From JAFGVL01 sp964546015 (lineage in GTDB: Bacteria; Bacteroidota; Bacteroidia; Bacteroidales; Paludibacteraceae): a stretch of 64,000 nucleotides of DNA. The position numbers and the translations under genes were made by a program. The stretch is taken from assembly GCA_964546015.1 (NCBI GenBank), contig CAZJHO010000003.1, positions 186,001 to 250,000 on the forward strand. The letters run 5' to 3'. The notes below the pieces were generated by a model. It was not told where the DNA came from and did not search any database. It was given only the letters and a program-made list of their open reading frames with translations. Positions 54,513 through 63,167 of this stretch are shown here, in pieces; the first letter of the stretch is position 1; each line of letters begins with the position of its first letter.

Positions 54513-55007
54513 TTAGAAGACAATTCCCGCCTGTGCAAAGCGATTTTGCAGTTTTTGCAGTTTGCTGCCCGATAGTTCATTGGTTAGCCATATCGTTAAG
54601 TCGCTCGGCGTTCCACTTCCCCACATTGGCGAGCCGTAAGTACCGTATTCCTTTACGCCGAAAGTTTTGACAATCAGTTTCAAATCGTCATTCGTGCGCG
54701 GCGTATCAATCAACAGGTGCATGATTGTATTTTCATCAGTACCCATTCCGTCCATTGCCGAAAATAGTTTTTGAGCGATAATAGCTGCATCGGCTTGACT
54801 GATTGTGAGTTGGGTTGTATCTACTTGCGTGCTTTTTTCCAATGCTTTTTGCAATGTTCGTTGCTCTGCGCCGTCAGCATATTTTTTGTACATTTTCCAA
54901 ATCAGCAAGCCGCCGATTGCTGCAATACCAACCCACATGATTGGATTGTTGATTTTGAAATCCGTATTGACCTGCGCGTTGGCATTCAAATTTTGTGGAG
55001 TATTCAT
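54513..55007 (-). CDS. Membrane-anchored protein with annexin-like repeat
   Basis: The 164-residue protein has one membrane helix (residues 23-39, then KKYADG). After a polar linker (50-70) comes DAAIIAQKLFSAMDGMGTDENTI (split here; GMGTDE at 87-92), followed by LLIDTPRTNDDLKLIVKTF. GxGTDE and the spaced helices match the core of an annexin repeat, in which GxGTD binds calcium at membranes. There is one repeat, not four, so it is not a true annexin. The role is unknown; it may be a virion membrane protein. Confidence 0.7.
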   Translation of the reverse strand: MNTPQNLNANAQVNTDFKINNPIMWVGIAAIGGLLIWKMYKKYADGAEQRTLQKALEKSTQVDTTQLTISQADAAIIAQKLFSAMDGMGTDENTIMHLLIDTPRTNDDLKLIVKTFGVKEYGTYGSPMWGSGTPSDLTIWLTNELSGSKLQKLQNRFAQAGIVF

Positions 55008-55017
55008 GATAAATTGT

Positions 55018-55194
55018 TTAAATGAATTTCAATGCTGTTTTTACAATCGAGGGATTTTGCTTCACTTTGGTAAGCAATTTTATCATATCGCTGTGAGGTA
55101 CTACATTGACCGCATTTTGAATTAAGTTGCCGAGTTCTTGGCAGCCTGCGGGCGTTTCGGTCTGCACCCTGATTTTGATGTCGTACTGTGGCAT
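55018..55194 (-). CDS. Small protein of unknown function
   Basis: The 58-residue protein begins MPQYDIKIRVQTETPAGCQ at the ATG 55194. A longer frame from 55239 would overlap the upstream stop by 41 bases and is less likely. Features are a strand at the start and a Lys-rich helical tail. The gap is 4 bases to the upstream gene. Confidence 0.55.
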   Translation of the reverse strand: MPQYDIKIRVQTETPAGCQELGNLIQNAVNVVPHSDMIKLLTKVKQNPSIVKTALKFI

Positions 55195-55198
55195 AATT

Positions 55199-55471
55199 TT
55201 ATCCTTTCCTTTTTTTACAAATGTTATCAAAGCAGGCATTTTCTTTCAATTTCTCTTTGTCGGCTTCGAGTTTATCAATCAGGTCGCCGTGTCTGTCTAA
55301 GCGTTCCTGCAGCGTTTTTATCAATGTTTCATAACTTGCCTGTAAGGTTGTGAAAACATTGGCTTCCAACTGCTTTTTGCTGATTTTCATGGTGTAGAAG
55401 GCATAAACACCACCGCTAACGCCGAAAAGGGAGAGTATCTCTGCTATGCCTATTGTCAAATCGTAATTCAT
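55199..55471 (-). CDS. Small membrane protein with coiled coil
   Basis: The 90-residue protein has an N-terminal membrane helix (residues 8-28, IAEILSLFGVSGGVYAFYTM), then a charged coiled coil (35-77). It ends with two Cys (CFDNICKK). Holin-like in size but with one membrane segment and a long cytoplasmic or periplasmic coil. Operon context suggests a virion-membrane or lysis role. Confidence 0.65.
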   Translation of the reverse strand: MNYDLTIGIAEILSLFGVSGGVYAFYTMKISKKQLEANVFTTLQASYETLIKTLQERLDRHGDLIDKLEADKEKLKENACFDNICKKRKG

Positions 55472-55475
55472 AATT

Positions 55476-56264
55476 TTATTTGTTTATTGGTTGATATTCT
55501 CTGTATTCAATCATAATTTCGCCACGACTTGCCGCACCGCTCGAAAGGGTAGCACCGAAACGGTTATCGTTTGTTGTTCCGCCATCACCGCGCCTGCGTA
55601 TCGTTATCCTGTCCGCCTGTTCATTTACATTGCCGTTCGGGTAAATCATAAATGAGGGAGTGTTGCCGCCTTGATTAAAAAATAAACTGCCGGCACAAAT
55701 ATCTTTTCCGTTGTTATCGGTCAAAGTCAATTTTATATCAATGATTTTTATCGTTGTGCCAACGCCTTTTAGTCCATGCAATAAAACATAGTCGCGGTCG
55801 CCATTGGGGAGGTTCCATTTACCGAGCCGATAAATCGCTCTTTTTACGATTGCTTTAACATTGGCAGGCGCAATGCTTGGCGTTTGGTTTCCCTGTCCCT
55901 CGACATAGCCGCCGACCGTATCGAATACTTCGACCTCGCTGGCTATGGTTACCTGTTCATTTGAATTGTTATTGCTACCATTGCTGCCATTGCCGCCATT
56001 ACTATTGTTGTTGCCATTGCTGTCGAAATTCATCAGCGACTTGAGTACGGTAAAGACATTTTCGATTGTGATTTCAATGTCGTTGATAGTTATCGCATTG
56101 GCTTGGATTTTTTGGACGATTGCCAACGCTCCGTTGTGATATACTTCAAATAAATTTCCTGCTACTTGAAAATCAACATCTTTGATATTGTCAAATATGC
56201 ACCTGTCTGATGAATTGATTTGATATATTATCAGCACTTTTGATGTTCCTACTGTTATTTCCAT
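55476..56264 (-). CDS. Protein with Asn/Gly/Ser linker and beta-rich C-terminal domain
   Basis: The 262-residue protein has a beta-rich N-terminal region (1-75) and a low-complexity linker of Asn, Gly and Ser (about 78-102). A second beta-rich domain contains GLKGVGTTIKIIDIKLTLTDNNGK and ends EIMIEYREYQPINK. The flexible linker between two domains is usual in capsid spikes or vertex proteins. No known motif is present, so this role is a guess from architecture and neighbours. Confidence 0.65.
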   Translation of the reverse strand: MEITVGTSKVLIIYQINSSDRCIFDNIKDVDFQVAGNLFEVYHNGALAIVQKIQANAITINDIEITIENVFTVLKSLMNFDSNGNNNSNGGNGSNGSNNNSNEQVTIASEVEVFDTVGGYVEGQGNQTPSIAPANVKAIVKRAIYRLGKWNLPNGDRDYVLLHGLKGVGTTIKIIDIKLTLTDNNGKDICAGSLFFNQGGNTPSFMIYPNGNVNEQADRITIRRRGDGGTTNDNRFGATLSSGAASRGEIMIEYREYQPINK

Positions 56265-56276
56265 AAATAGTATTCG

Positions 56277-58160
56277 TTAAAATGATGATGCTTGAAATTT
56301 GCTTCTTCCACCTGTTGTAGCATAATTATTAAATTCTGCAAAGGTTGATTTCACATATATTTTATTCGTGTCTTCATCGTTTATGTTTAATCCGTTTGTA
56401 TGCTGTGTTATGTTTAAAAACTTATAGCCTATAACTTGCAGTTCCTCGTTCTGATACATTATTTTTTTCCATAACTCACCCTTATTTGAGCCTGTCTTTA
56501 CAAAATAAAAATCATTAAAATCTATGCTTTTACTCCCTACCTTGAAATTGTCATAATACTTGAATACAACTGTGTTAGCACTCAAAAAAACATCTAAGAT
56601 ATATGAGCAAAAAAATGACACTAAATGTGGTGTTCCCCATGAAATGTAATCAAAGGAAACAGAGCCTTTTGTAGAGGTCTGACTAAATTCAATGTCGGCA
56701 AATTTTATATATGCTCCTTCTGACGGTCTGTTTCCTGATACAGGGTGATAAAAATTTATAGAATGCAGTTTCAAATAAAATCCCCTGCTCAAGTCAAATG
56801 TTTGTCCTGTCTGGGTTACTTTAATTGTATCATCTATTGAGGTAACAAGCGTGTTGTTGGCATTATCAGTAGCAAGGTAAACAACACTCCAATTAGAAGT
56901 TTGATAGTCAAAAAACAGTCTTACACATTCGCCCCTGTTGAGTGCATTGCTTTCAACCGTTCCGTTTTTCATCAGCAACATATCTTTTTGCCCTGTGTCT
57001 TTTTCAAGCCATACTTCAAAAGAGCGGTCGGTGGTAAAGCCTGTGTCGTTATTGTTGAATATGATACTTGCCAAACCGCTGACACTAAAATCATTTTTTG
57101 CTTTGACAATGTAGATAATGCTTTCAGTTGGGAAATTCTCATTGTTTAATATCAAATCTTCTTCTAAACTTTCTATTACATAAGCGTTTGCCTTTATGAA
57201 TGTGGCGGGCGGTGTGTTTTCTATGGCTGCACCGCCAATGATGTAGGCGCTGTCCTGCCTGCTGTCCTTATCGTCAATAATGGCGCGCATTAATACGCGT
57301 TTTTCGAGAATGTCTTTCAGCTTTGCATCAACATTATCCTTGTGCATTACTCTTAATACACTCCAAGTATCTTCGCCCTCTGTAATCATAAGTTGGTCGG
57401 CAAAATTGACTGTGTCGCCGTCAGAAAGTTGGAAATATCCGTTTGCAATTTCAAATGTGATTGCATTTTCATTTCTTCCCGAAATGACGATAATTACAGG
57501 TTGTGGTGTCTGTTCGGGTGTTTCTGTTTGTTCTTCGTTTTCTTCTGTTTCTTCAGGTATTTCAGGCTCAATATATTTTGCAAGGTGCATTTTGCCGTTG
57601 TCGTCAATAGTGTAAGTACATTTCAAATCGAAAACATCTGTTTTAGCATAGCCGCCTTGTTTCAAATAGACATAACCACCCGAAACAAGTATGCCCAAGT
57701 TCTTCTCAATATTGTAGCCTATCATGCCTGCGTACAGGTCGCTTTCGCTCGGCGTGTCGCTTACCGTTGGCGGTGGAATGGTTATGTGTTTTAATTTGTC
57801 GGTCTGTATTTTCAGTTTTACCAATTCTTCGGCGGCAGTTGAGCCTGTTTGAAGTGGATTATCAAGTATGACAAAGAACTTTTTTGCACCTTTCAGCGTG
57901 GCATAGTTTTCATAAGTTACATTGTAAATAATGTTGTCGTTTTCTATTATTCCCTGCCTTTCGGCGAGTATGATTTGCCCGCTTTGCAGCATGGCGATAA
58001 TGCTTTCCATTCCGTCCACGCGTTCAATGGTTTCGGAATTAATTGTTTGATTGTGATGTACTTCCTTTTGTATGGTTTCCAAATCGCCGTCATAATCTTT
58101 TATGTAGTCGAAGTTGCCTTTTAGAAAGGGATTGAACTTCATTTTTTCTGTTCCTGCCAT
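56277..58160 (-). CDS. Large beta-rich protein, possible fibre or receptor-binding protein
   Basis: The 627-residue protein is the longest of the putative structural group. It has no signal peptide and no membrane segment. A short helical N-terminal part contains QTINSETIERVDGMESIIAM. It has a Glu/Pro/Thr-rich hinge (about 205-235, EETEENEEQTETPEQT), and then over 350 residues of beta-rich sequence. The start region, a hinge and a long beta distal part suggest trimeric fibres or spikes. No family motif is recognised. Confidence 0.65.
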   Translation of the reverse strand: MAGTEKMKFNPFLKGNFDYIKDYDGDLETIQKEVHHNQTINSETIERVDGMESIIAMLQSGQIILAERQGIIENDNIIYNVTYENYATLKGAKKFFVILDNPLQTGSTAAEELVKLKIQTDKLKHITIPPPTVSDTPSESDLYAGMIGYNIEKNLGILVSGGYVYLKQGGYAKTDVFDLKCTYTIDDNGKMHLAKYIEPEIPEETEENEEQTETPEQTPQPVIIVISGRNENAITFEIANGYFQLSDGDTVNFADQLMITEGEDTWSVLRVMHKDNVDAKLKDILEKRVLMRAIIDDKDSRQDSAYIIGGAAIENTPPATFIKANAYVIESLEEDLILNNENFPTESIIYIVKAKNDFSVSGLASIIFNNNDTGFTTDRSFEVWLEKDTGQKDMLLMKNGTVESNALNRGECVRLFFDYQTSNWSVVYLATDNANNTLVTSIDDTIKVTQTGQTFDLSRGFYLKLHSINFYHPVSGNRPSEGAYIKFADIEFSQTSTKGSVSFDYISWGTPHLVSFFCSYILDVFLSANTVVFKYYDNFKVGSKSIDFNDFYFVKTGSNKGELWKKIMYQNEELQVIGYKFLNITQHTNGLNINDEDTNKIYVKSTFAEFNNYATTGGRSKFQASSF

Positions 58161-58177
58161 ATCAATAATTCAAAATT

Positions 58178-59251
58178 TTATTCTTCGTCATCATCGCCAA
58201 GTTGCACAGGTGCGGGCGTTTGTTCTTCGGTCGTTCCTGTTGCCCATTGCAGGCATGAGCTTATCGGTGTGCCTTTGGCAAAGAGTGTCAATAGTTGGTA
58301 CAATGTCGAAAAATCGTTGTCGTCAAGCGTATCAATCCATTCTGTTATCTGCTGTTTGGCTTTTCCGCGAGGGCTGTCGTCCACAGGCTCTATACTAACC
58401 GGCTGCGAGGGTTGTGTAGGTTGCGATACTGCATTGGTGTCAGTTGGATTTTCGCCCAATCCGAGCAAACCTGCATATTTTGTTTTTGATACAATTCCCA
58501 ACAATGCGTTTTCGGCAATCATACCCGCCAAACCGCTAATCATATCGCGTTTGGGGTTTAGTTTTTCGTATTCGGATAGTTGGGTTTCGAGTTCGTCTAT
58601 TTTGTCCTCGTTCTCGTCAATCTCTCCGTTTAGTTTATTAATCTCCGCCTGTAATTTTTCGTTTTCGTTTTTCAGTATGGCATTGTTTTCAATGATTGTT
58701 TGCAGACGTTCTTCCTGTCGTTGCTTTTCGTACTTGTCGCCAATCACTTTTTCCTGTATTGCCATGACCATACCCAAACCGCCCATTTCGTCATTCATGC
58801 CGTTTAAGCCCGATACACCGAGAAATGCCTGTCCGAGCATCTGCATAAAATTAGTTCCGCCAATTCCGTTTTGAGGTTGTGCTGCTGTTGGCTGCTGCTG
58901 TTGTGTATTGTTGTTGTTTTTTTCTTCCTTAATAGGCAAAAGTGTTGGTATAGCTGATTGGTAGGCAGGCTTAATAATAATTTCAGCACCGCCCAAATCT
59001 TTGCGACCGTCTTTCAAATGCACTTTTATATGTACAATCGTAGGGCTTGCCAGTACGGTGTCCAACTCTGTTTCAAAATGAGGGTAACACGCTTCCTTTC
59101 GGTTGTTCCCTTTACCGTAAAGCTGAAATTCGGAAGATGACGAGGGGTTAAATCCCCATATCTCATAAAAGACACGTCCCTGTTTGTCAAGTCCCGAAAC
59201 GCGGGTTTTGATTTCATTTACTTGTTTGATAATATCTGCTGTGCTGCTCAT
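58178..59251 (-). CDS. Coiled-coil protein with Gln/Asn-rich linker
   Basis: The 357-residue protein has an N-terminal alpha/beta domain (1-105), a Gln/Asn/Ala-rich linker (about 110-130), and a hydrophobic segment GTNFMQMLGQAFLGVSGLNG. A long coiled coil (about 175-235) is followed by a helical region and an acidic end (GDDDEE). It is unrecognised. It lies 2 bases from the next gene. Its length and coil rule out a tape-measure protein of ordinary size. Confidence 0.65.
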   Translation of the reverse strand: MSSTADIIKQVNEIKTRVSGLDKQGRVFYEIWGFNPSSSSEFQLYGKGNNRKEACYPHFETELDTVLASPTIVHIKVHLKDGRKDLGGAEIIIKPAYQSAIPTLLPIKEEKNNNNTQQQQPTAAQPQNGIGGTNFMQMLGQAFLGVSGLNGMNDEMGGLGMVMAIQEKVIGDKYEKQRQEERLQTIIENNAILKNENEKLQAEINKLNGEIDENEDKIDELETQLSEYEKLNPKRDMISGLAGMIAENALLGIVSKTKYAGLLGLGENPTDTNAVSQPTQPSQPVSIEPVDDSPRGKAKQQITEWIDTLDDNDFSTLYQLLTLFAKGTPISSCLQWATGTTEEQTPAPVQLGDDDEE

Positions 59252-59253
59252 AA

Positions 59254-59628
59254 TTAGTTGAATATTGGGCTGATTTTCATAAAATCTATTCTGAAAGGCG
59301 TAATCTCTCCGTCTATCGAAAATTCGTTTTCGTCTGTGGTTTTGATAATGATAAACTCCTTAAATGTTTTGAAAACAGATGTGCCGAGTGTGGCTATTTC
59401 CTGTTGTGAAAGCTGTATGCTTTCAGTCGGCGACACAATGGTTAATTCGTGCATATCGTTGAGCATATCATCTTTACTGATTTTTATGCCTGTGAGAATG
59501 TAGGTGTTGTTTCCGATGGTTTCTATCTGCAAACTATCTGATACAAATACGGATACAGGCGTTACAATGCTTTCATAGCCGAGTGCTTTCAGCCTGTTTT
59601 GTTCTATTTCTACTAATTTTTGCAACAT
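59254..59628 (-). CDS. Small protein of unknown function
   Basis: The 124-residue protein has mixed content: the N-terminal helix KLVEIEQNRLKALGYESI is followed by several strand-like stretches, ending TPFRIDFMKISPIF. It is unrecognised, 2 bases from the coiled-coil gene. Confidence 0.65.
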   Translation of the reverse strand: MLQKLVEIEQNRLKALGYESIVTPVSVFVSDSLQIETIGNNTYILTGIKISKDDMLNDMHELTIVSPTESIQLSQQEIATLGTSVFKTFKEFIIIKTTDENEFSIDGEITPFRIDFMKISPIFN

Positions 59629-59639
59629 CGCTCAACATC

Positions 59640-60098
59640 TTATTTTTGTACATAATTCACATAAACCTTTACCGTATAGCCGTTGGTTGGTATTTCGTCC
59701 GATTGGAAATAATCGTTCAAATAAGGGTCGTCCGCTTTTACAAATGGCGTAAAAAGCACTTCTTCGTAAATAACCCGCAACAACGAGCCGCTTTTTACTT
59801 CGTGCGGGTCAAAACGTACCATATTTTTAGTCAAACTGTTGGTCGGCATTTTTGAAAGGCACGCCGCTTTGACCGAAGATGAAATAACATCTACATTATT
59901 GACCGATACGGACACTGTACCTGTCTGCAATGTTTTTTCAATGTTGTTCTCTTTTTTGAAACGAGTACAGAAGTCGGGTACAACATTGACACAAATGCCG
60001 TTTATCTTACCCATTTTCGAGGGCAGAGAAAACTCGCTTTGAAAAACGCCGCCGAATTTTGTGCGGTCGGGTACTCGTATTTCGACAATGTGTATCAT
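59640..60098 (-). CDS. Beta-rich putative structural protein
   Basis: The protein has 152 residues from the ATG at 60098. An ATG at 60131 would overlap the upstream stop at 60103, so the shorter form is preferred. Mostly alternating hydrophobic strands, with FDPHEVKSGSLLRVIYEE and the final strand YTVKVYVNYVQK. The closing-strand pattern is shared with the next three upstream genes. A possible single-beta-barrel virion protein by pattern alone. Confidence 0.6.
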   Translation of the reverse strand: MIHIVEIRVPDRTKFGGVFQSEFSLPSKMGKINGICVNVVPDFCTRFKKENNIEKTLQTGTVSVSVNNVDVISSSVKAACLSKMPTNSLTKNMVRFDPHEVKSGSLLRVIYEEVLFTPFVKADDPYLNDYFQSDEIPTNGYTVKVYVNYVQK

Positions 60099-60102
60099 TC
60101 GT

Positions 60103-60459
60103 TTATTTGTTTGAGAGTATGCAATACACATTTATCTGTGCGGGCATTGTTTCGCTGATATTTGCTACACGAAATTCTAATTCAGAACTGCGGGCGGGTA
60201 TGCTGTCCTCCATAAAAGAATAGGCAGCGTCTTTAACAGGATATTGTCCGTTGAACGTCAGCAAGGCGGCATCTGTGCCATCGGGCAAAATCTCAACGCC
60301 CCCGACTTTCATGCCGACCGTTAAGTTTTCGATATTCCCGCTCACTTTGGTAATAAATACCGCGTCAATGTTGGAAAAATCGTCCCTGAGCGGCTCGCTT
60401 AATTGCTCCGTTTTTTGCGGTGCAATGCTCATTTGGAATTTTTGAAAAATCTTTTTCAT
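60103..60459 (-). CDS. Small beta-rich putative structural protein
   Basis: The 118-residue protein has an N-terminal basic helix (KKIFQKFQMS), then strands FITKVSGNIENLTVGMKVGG and LLTFNGQYPVKDAAYSF. The final strand is AQINVYCILSNK. Overlaps the upstream gene by 4 bases (ATGA), so the two are probably translationally coupled. Confidence 0.65.
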   Translation of the reverse strand: MKKIFQKFQMSIAPQKTEQLSEPLRDDFSNIDAVFITKVSGNIENLTVGMKVGGVEILPDGTDAALLTFNGQYPVKDAAYSFMEDSIPARSSELEFRVANISETMPAQINVYCILSNK

Positions 60460-61295
60460 ATCTTCTTGTATAAAAATGAAAATGCTATATCTATGGTTTT
60501 TACTTGATTGTTGTCAATTAATAGTGTGCCTGTGGCAAGTTGTGTTTTCAACTGTGCGCTGAAAATCATATTCAGTAACAGGCTGCTTGCACTTTCTTCG
60601 TCAAATATCCAAGTGCATTTTGACCATGCTATTTTTGTGCTTGCCGAAAAAGGAAACAACTCCATTTTTTCGGGTAAAATGCGGGTGTCTGCCCCTGTAA
60701 TATCAAATAGAATGTGTCTTTCGGTATTGAATGCGAATACTTTTCCGTCATTCATTCGCGTATAGAATGGGTACGCAAAAAACGCTATCGGTTTTTTGTC
60801 AAAATTCAATACGATTTCCTTGTCGGATTGTCCGTAAATGGAACGCAGTTTTGTAATGGGCTGTGGGTTGGGTGCGACATACGCGTTATCGTCCTGCGGT
60901 CGGCGTATGCGGATAATCTTGTTTTCGACAAAATCAACACCTGTGTATTGTTGGATTTCCTGCGTGTCGCACACAAAAACGATATTAAAATCGTTGTCGC
61001 GTAAACCGCTGATTTTTACCTGTGAATTATTGACGTTCATACCTACCGACAACGCTATTTCTTTCCAATCGAAACGGTGCATACGGTCGGGCGTTTCGGT
61101 ACAGAAAGGCAATAACATCATATCGCGGCAAATGGCGTGATTGTCTATTGAAATGCTGATACAATTGGTTGTGTCGCCAAAATGAAACATCTGTCCGTTT
61201 TTGTTTTCAAAAAACAGATAGCGGACACTTTTCGCACCAATGGGTGTGTTGGTGATGATTTCTTTTTGATTGGCGGGGATCGACCAGAAAAACAT
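60456..61295 (-). CDS. 279-residue beta-rich protein, possible capsid protein
   Basis: There is no membrane segment or signal. Strand-like stretches occur throughout, for example VRYLFFENKNGQMFHF and EIVLNFDKKPIAFFAYPF, with the closing strand KTIDIAFSFLYKK. Size is near PM2 P2 (269) and P23-77 VP17 (291), both capsid proteins of tailless membrane phages; this is only a size match. It is coupled to the following gene by a 4-base overlap. No motif proves function. Confidence 0.6.
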   Translation of the reverse strand: MFFWSIPANQKEIITNTPIGAKSVRYLFFENKNGQMFHFGDTTNCISISIDNHAICRDMMLLPFCTETPDRMHRFDWKEIALSVGMNVNNSQVKISGLRDNDFNIVFVCDTQEIQQYTGVDFVENKIIRIRRPQDDNAYVAPNPQPITKLRSIYGQSDKEIVLNFDKKPIAFFAYPFYTRMNDGKVFAFNTERHILFDITGADTRILPEKMELFPFSASTKIAWSKCTWIFDEESASSLLLNMIFSAQLKTQLATGTLLIDNNQVKTIDIAFSFLYKKI

Positions 61296-61389
61296 AATTT
61301 ACAAGTTTATAAAGTTCTTAATGTATCAAGGTTGGCAGGACAAATAAAAGGGTTTACTTGCCCCGCCTTTTCCCCTGATGTTGTTTCAA

Positions 61390-61944
61390 TTACGCGCGTA
61401 CGGTCATGACACCGTGCAACTCCAAGCGTGCTGCTATTGTTCCGCCTGTGCTTGCGTACACATAAAGGTTTGAGCGGATAGGCGCTTGCGGTACAATCAG
61501 CTTCGGGCAATCGAGGGCAAAATAGTTATTCCATTTTGCGGACGTGCCTGTTACAAATCGGCGGCAGCTCATACGCGGTAAAATCGGTTTGCCTGCGGCT
61601 GTGATTTCCAATTCTCCGTTAGCTACCTGTCTGTTTAGCACGGCTGAAAAATCGGCGGCGGCTAATGCGGATTGGTCTGCGTTGGCGGCTATGGTGGCTG
61701 TTTGCAAACGCACGCCCGAAAGCAACAGATAATTGCCTGCTTCGAGTTTTCCCGCGTTTACGTTGGTAATACCCGCGACTTTCGTGTCGCTGTCCTTGAC
61801 TAATTCACAAGTGGTGTCGTTGTTCAACGCTCTTGTGAAATACAATACATTATCTACCAATGTCAATTGGCGGTTGTTGATAGCGTTTTGCACTTCCTGC
61901 GGCAAAATCGACTGATTTGCCTTAAATTCTCTTTTTGGGTTCAT
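61390..61944 (-). CDS. 184-residue beta-rich protein, candidate major capsid protein
   Basis: Residues 1-30 are helical and polar (PQEVQNAINNRQLTLVDNVL). The rest is Ala- and beta-rich with GNYLLLSGVRLQTATIAANA and ends RLELHGVMTVRA, a closing strand like its three downstream neighbours. No membrane segment. It has its own 94-base gap downstream and 67-base gap upstream, larger than elsewhere in the operon. Size is close to P23-77 VP16 (173). Candidate only by position, composition and size. Confidence 0.6.
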   Translation of the reverse strand: MNPKREFKANQSILPQEVQNAINNRQLTLVDNVLYFTRALNNDTTCELVKDSDTKVAGITNVNAGKLEAGNYLLLSGVRLQTATIAANADQSALAAADFSAVLNRQVANGELEITAAGKPILPRMSCRRFVTGTSAKWNNYFALDCPKLIVPQAPIRSNLYVYASTGGTIAARLELHGVMTVRA

Positions 61945-62011
61945 GATTATTCTTTTTTGTTTTTATGTTATGAAATCTTGTTGTTTTGATAGTTACAATG
62001 GTTGGCAAACA

Positions 62012-62593
62012 TTAAATAATGCTTGCCAATCCAATGCCTGCAATATTCTCAGGATTAGTTTCTACTTCAATGTACTCTTCCGTATAGTTTTCAGCATCGC
62101 CTATCGGTTGGTCTACCAATGCAGGATTGAGAGAGTAGTCGTAGTTGCTTGGAATATCGGAAATGTCATCACTGCCGATGCCTGGCAACATTGGGACGTT
62201 GCCAATGCCCGGAAGCACAACAGGCGGATTGTCATCTGTACCGCTAAGGGAAACCACCGCTCTATCGGAGAAAGCATTGACAAGACTTGCACCACCTGCA
62301 ACGGTAAGCCCAAGTGCTACGTTTCTCAGGTGTTTGTTGTTTTTAGCGAGTATGGTGGCGACACCACCCGCTACACATACCAAAAGAGGTGTTGAATACT
62401 TGCTTGTTTCGCCGTCCAACCCTAACAGGTCAGTCCCCGAAACAGCATCTTTTTTTGCTACTAATTTTCTCACTTGCGAGCCTAATGCCACGCCGAGCAA
62501 AATTTCGCCGACTTGTAGTCCTGAGTCCAATAATGAGGAATGGGACATTCTTTGCTTGCCGCTCGATGAACGGCGTTTTTTTCTTTTTGCCAT
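62012..62593 (-). CDS. Basic membrane protein of the virus-like operon
   Basis: The 193-residue protein starts with a basic Ser/Lys/Arg segment (AKRKKRRSSSGKQR, residues 2-15). Two or three hydrophobic segments follow: VGEILLGVALGSQV, TPLLVCVAGGVATILA and VALGLTVAGGASLVNAF. The C-terminal half is polar and acidic (VLPGIGNVPMLPGIGSDDIS) with a repeated LPGIG. It is unrecognised. A basic end plus membrane segments would suit a protein between virion membrane and DNA. Confidence 0.65.
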   Translation of the reverse strand: MAKRKKRRSSSGKQRMSHSSLLDSGLQVGEILLGVALGSQVRKLVAKKDAVSGTDLLGLDGETSKYSTPLLVCVAGGVATILAKNNKHLRNVALGLTVAGGASLVNAFSDRAVVSLSGTDDNPPVVLPGIGNVPMLPGIGSDDISDIPSNYDYSLNPALVDQPIGDAENYTEEYIEVETNPENIAGIGLASII

Positions 62594-62605
62594 TTTCTTT
62601 ACTGT

Positions 62606-63163
62606 TTAATTTAATTTGAATGATTTTCTTTTGCCTTTTGAAGTCGTTTTTTTCGACTTTTTACTTGTTTTACGCTTCTTACGGCGCGGAACTCCTGAAA
62701 GTGCGGGTGTTGTACTTGCGGGCAATGCCTGCTGTTTTTTACCTGCGGTCATTTTGTAAATTCCAAAACCTACGACCGCAACACCGACTATGACTGCACC
62801 TATTTTCAGTTTCTTTTTTGTTTCTTCTGTTAGTGTGAACATACCTGTTGAATTTGAGTTTTGAGTATTATTATCTATTGTAGTTGTTGGGTTTAATACG
62901 CCGTTAGCACGAGCGGGAGCGGCAGGTGCGGGAACATTGCCCGCCGTCAGGTATTCGGCGGCTACCCAACCTCTTTTGCCATTGTATTCGATACTTTTCC
63001 AAGTTCTACCGCCTGCTGTTTCGTTTTCACTTAGATACGGAACGATGACGATACTCGTAACGGTGGCGTAGTTTGGTATGCTTGCCAAAACCGTCCCCGA
63101 TGTGCTTGGTGTTGCCCGCAAATTGAGCGTGCCGCTTGTTAATACGACCGTATATTGTGCCAT
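62606..63163 (-). CDS. Bacterial SH3-domain protein with membrane helix and Lys/Arg-rich tail
   Basis: The 185-residue protein has residues 1-72 as an SH3b domain (LNLRATPSTSGTVLASIP ... KRGWVAAEYL), usually a cell-wall-binding fold. A flexible Ala/Pro/Asn linker precedes one membrane helix (IGAVIVGVAVVGFGIYKM, 120-137). The last 26 residues are nearly all Arg, Lys, Ser and Thr. Outside a membrane the SH3 part could touch peptidoglycan, while the tail contacts nucleic acid on the other side. It is probably a virion membrane protein. Confidence 0.75.
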   Translation of the reverse strand: MAQYTVVLTSGTLNLRATPSTSGTVLASIPNYATVTSIVIVPYLSENETAGGRTWKSIEYNGKRGWVAAEYLTAGNVPAPAAPARANGVLNPTTTIDNNTQNSNSTGMFTLTEETKKKLKIGAVIVGVAVVGFGIYKMTAGKKQQALPASTTPALSGVPRRKKRKTSKKSKKTTSKGKRKSFKLN

Positions 63164-63167
63164 AATG

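Noticed and set aside
54513..55007. Annexin gene acquired from a eukaryote
   Set aside because: Only one short repeat is recognisable and the protein is otherwise bacterial or viral in form, so a transfer claim is not supported.
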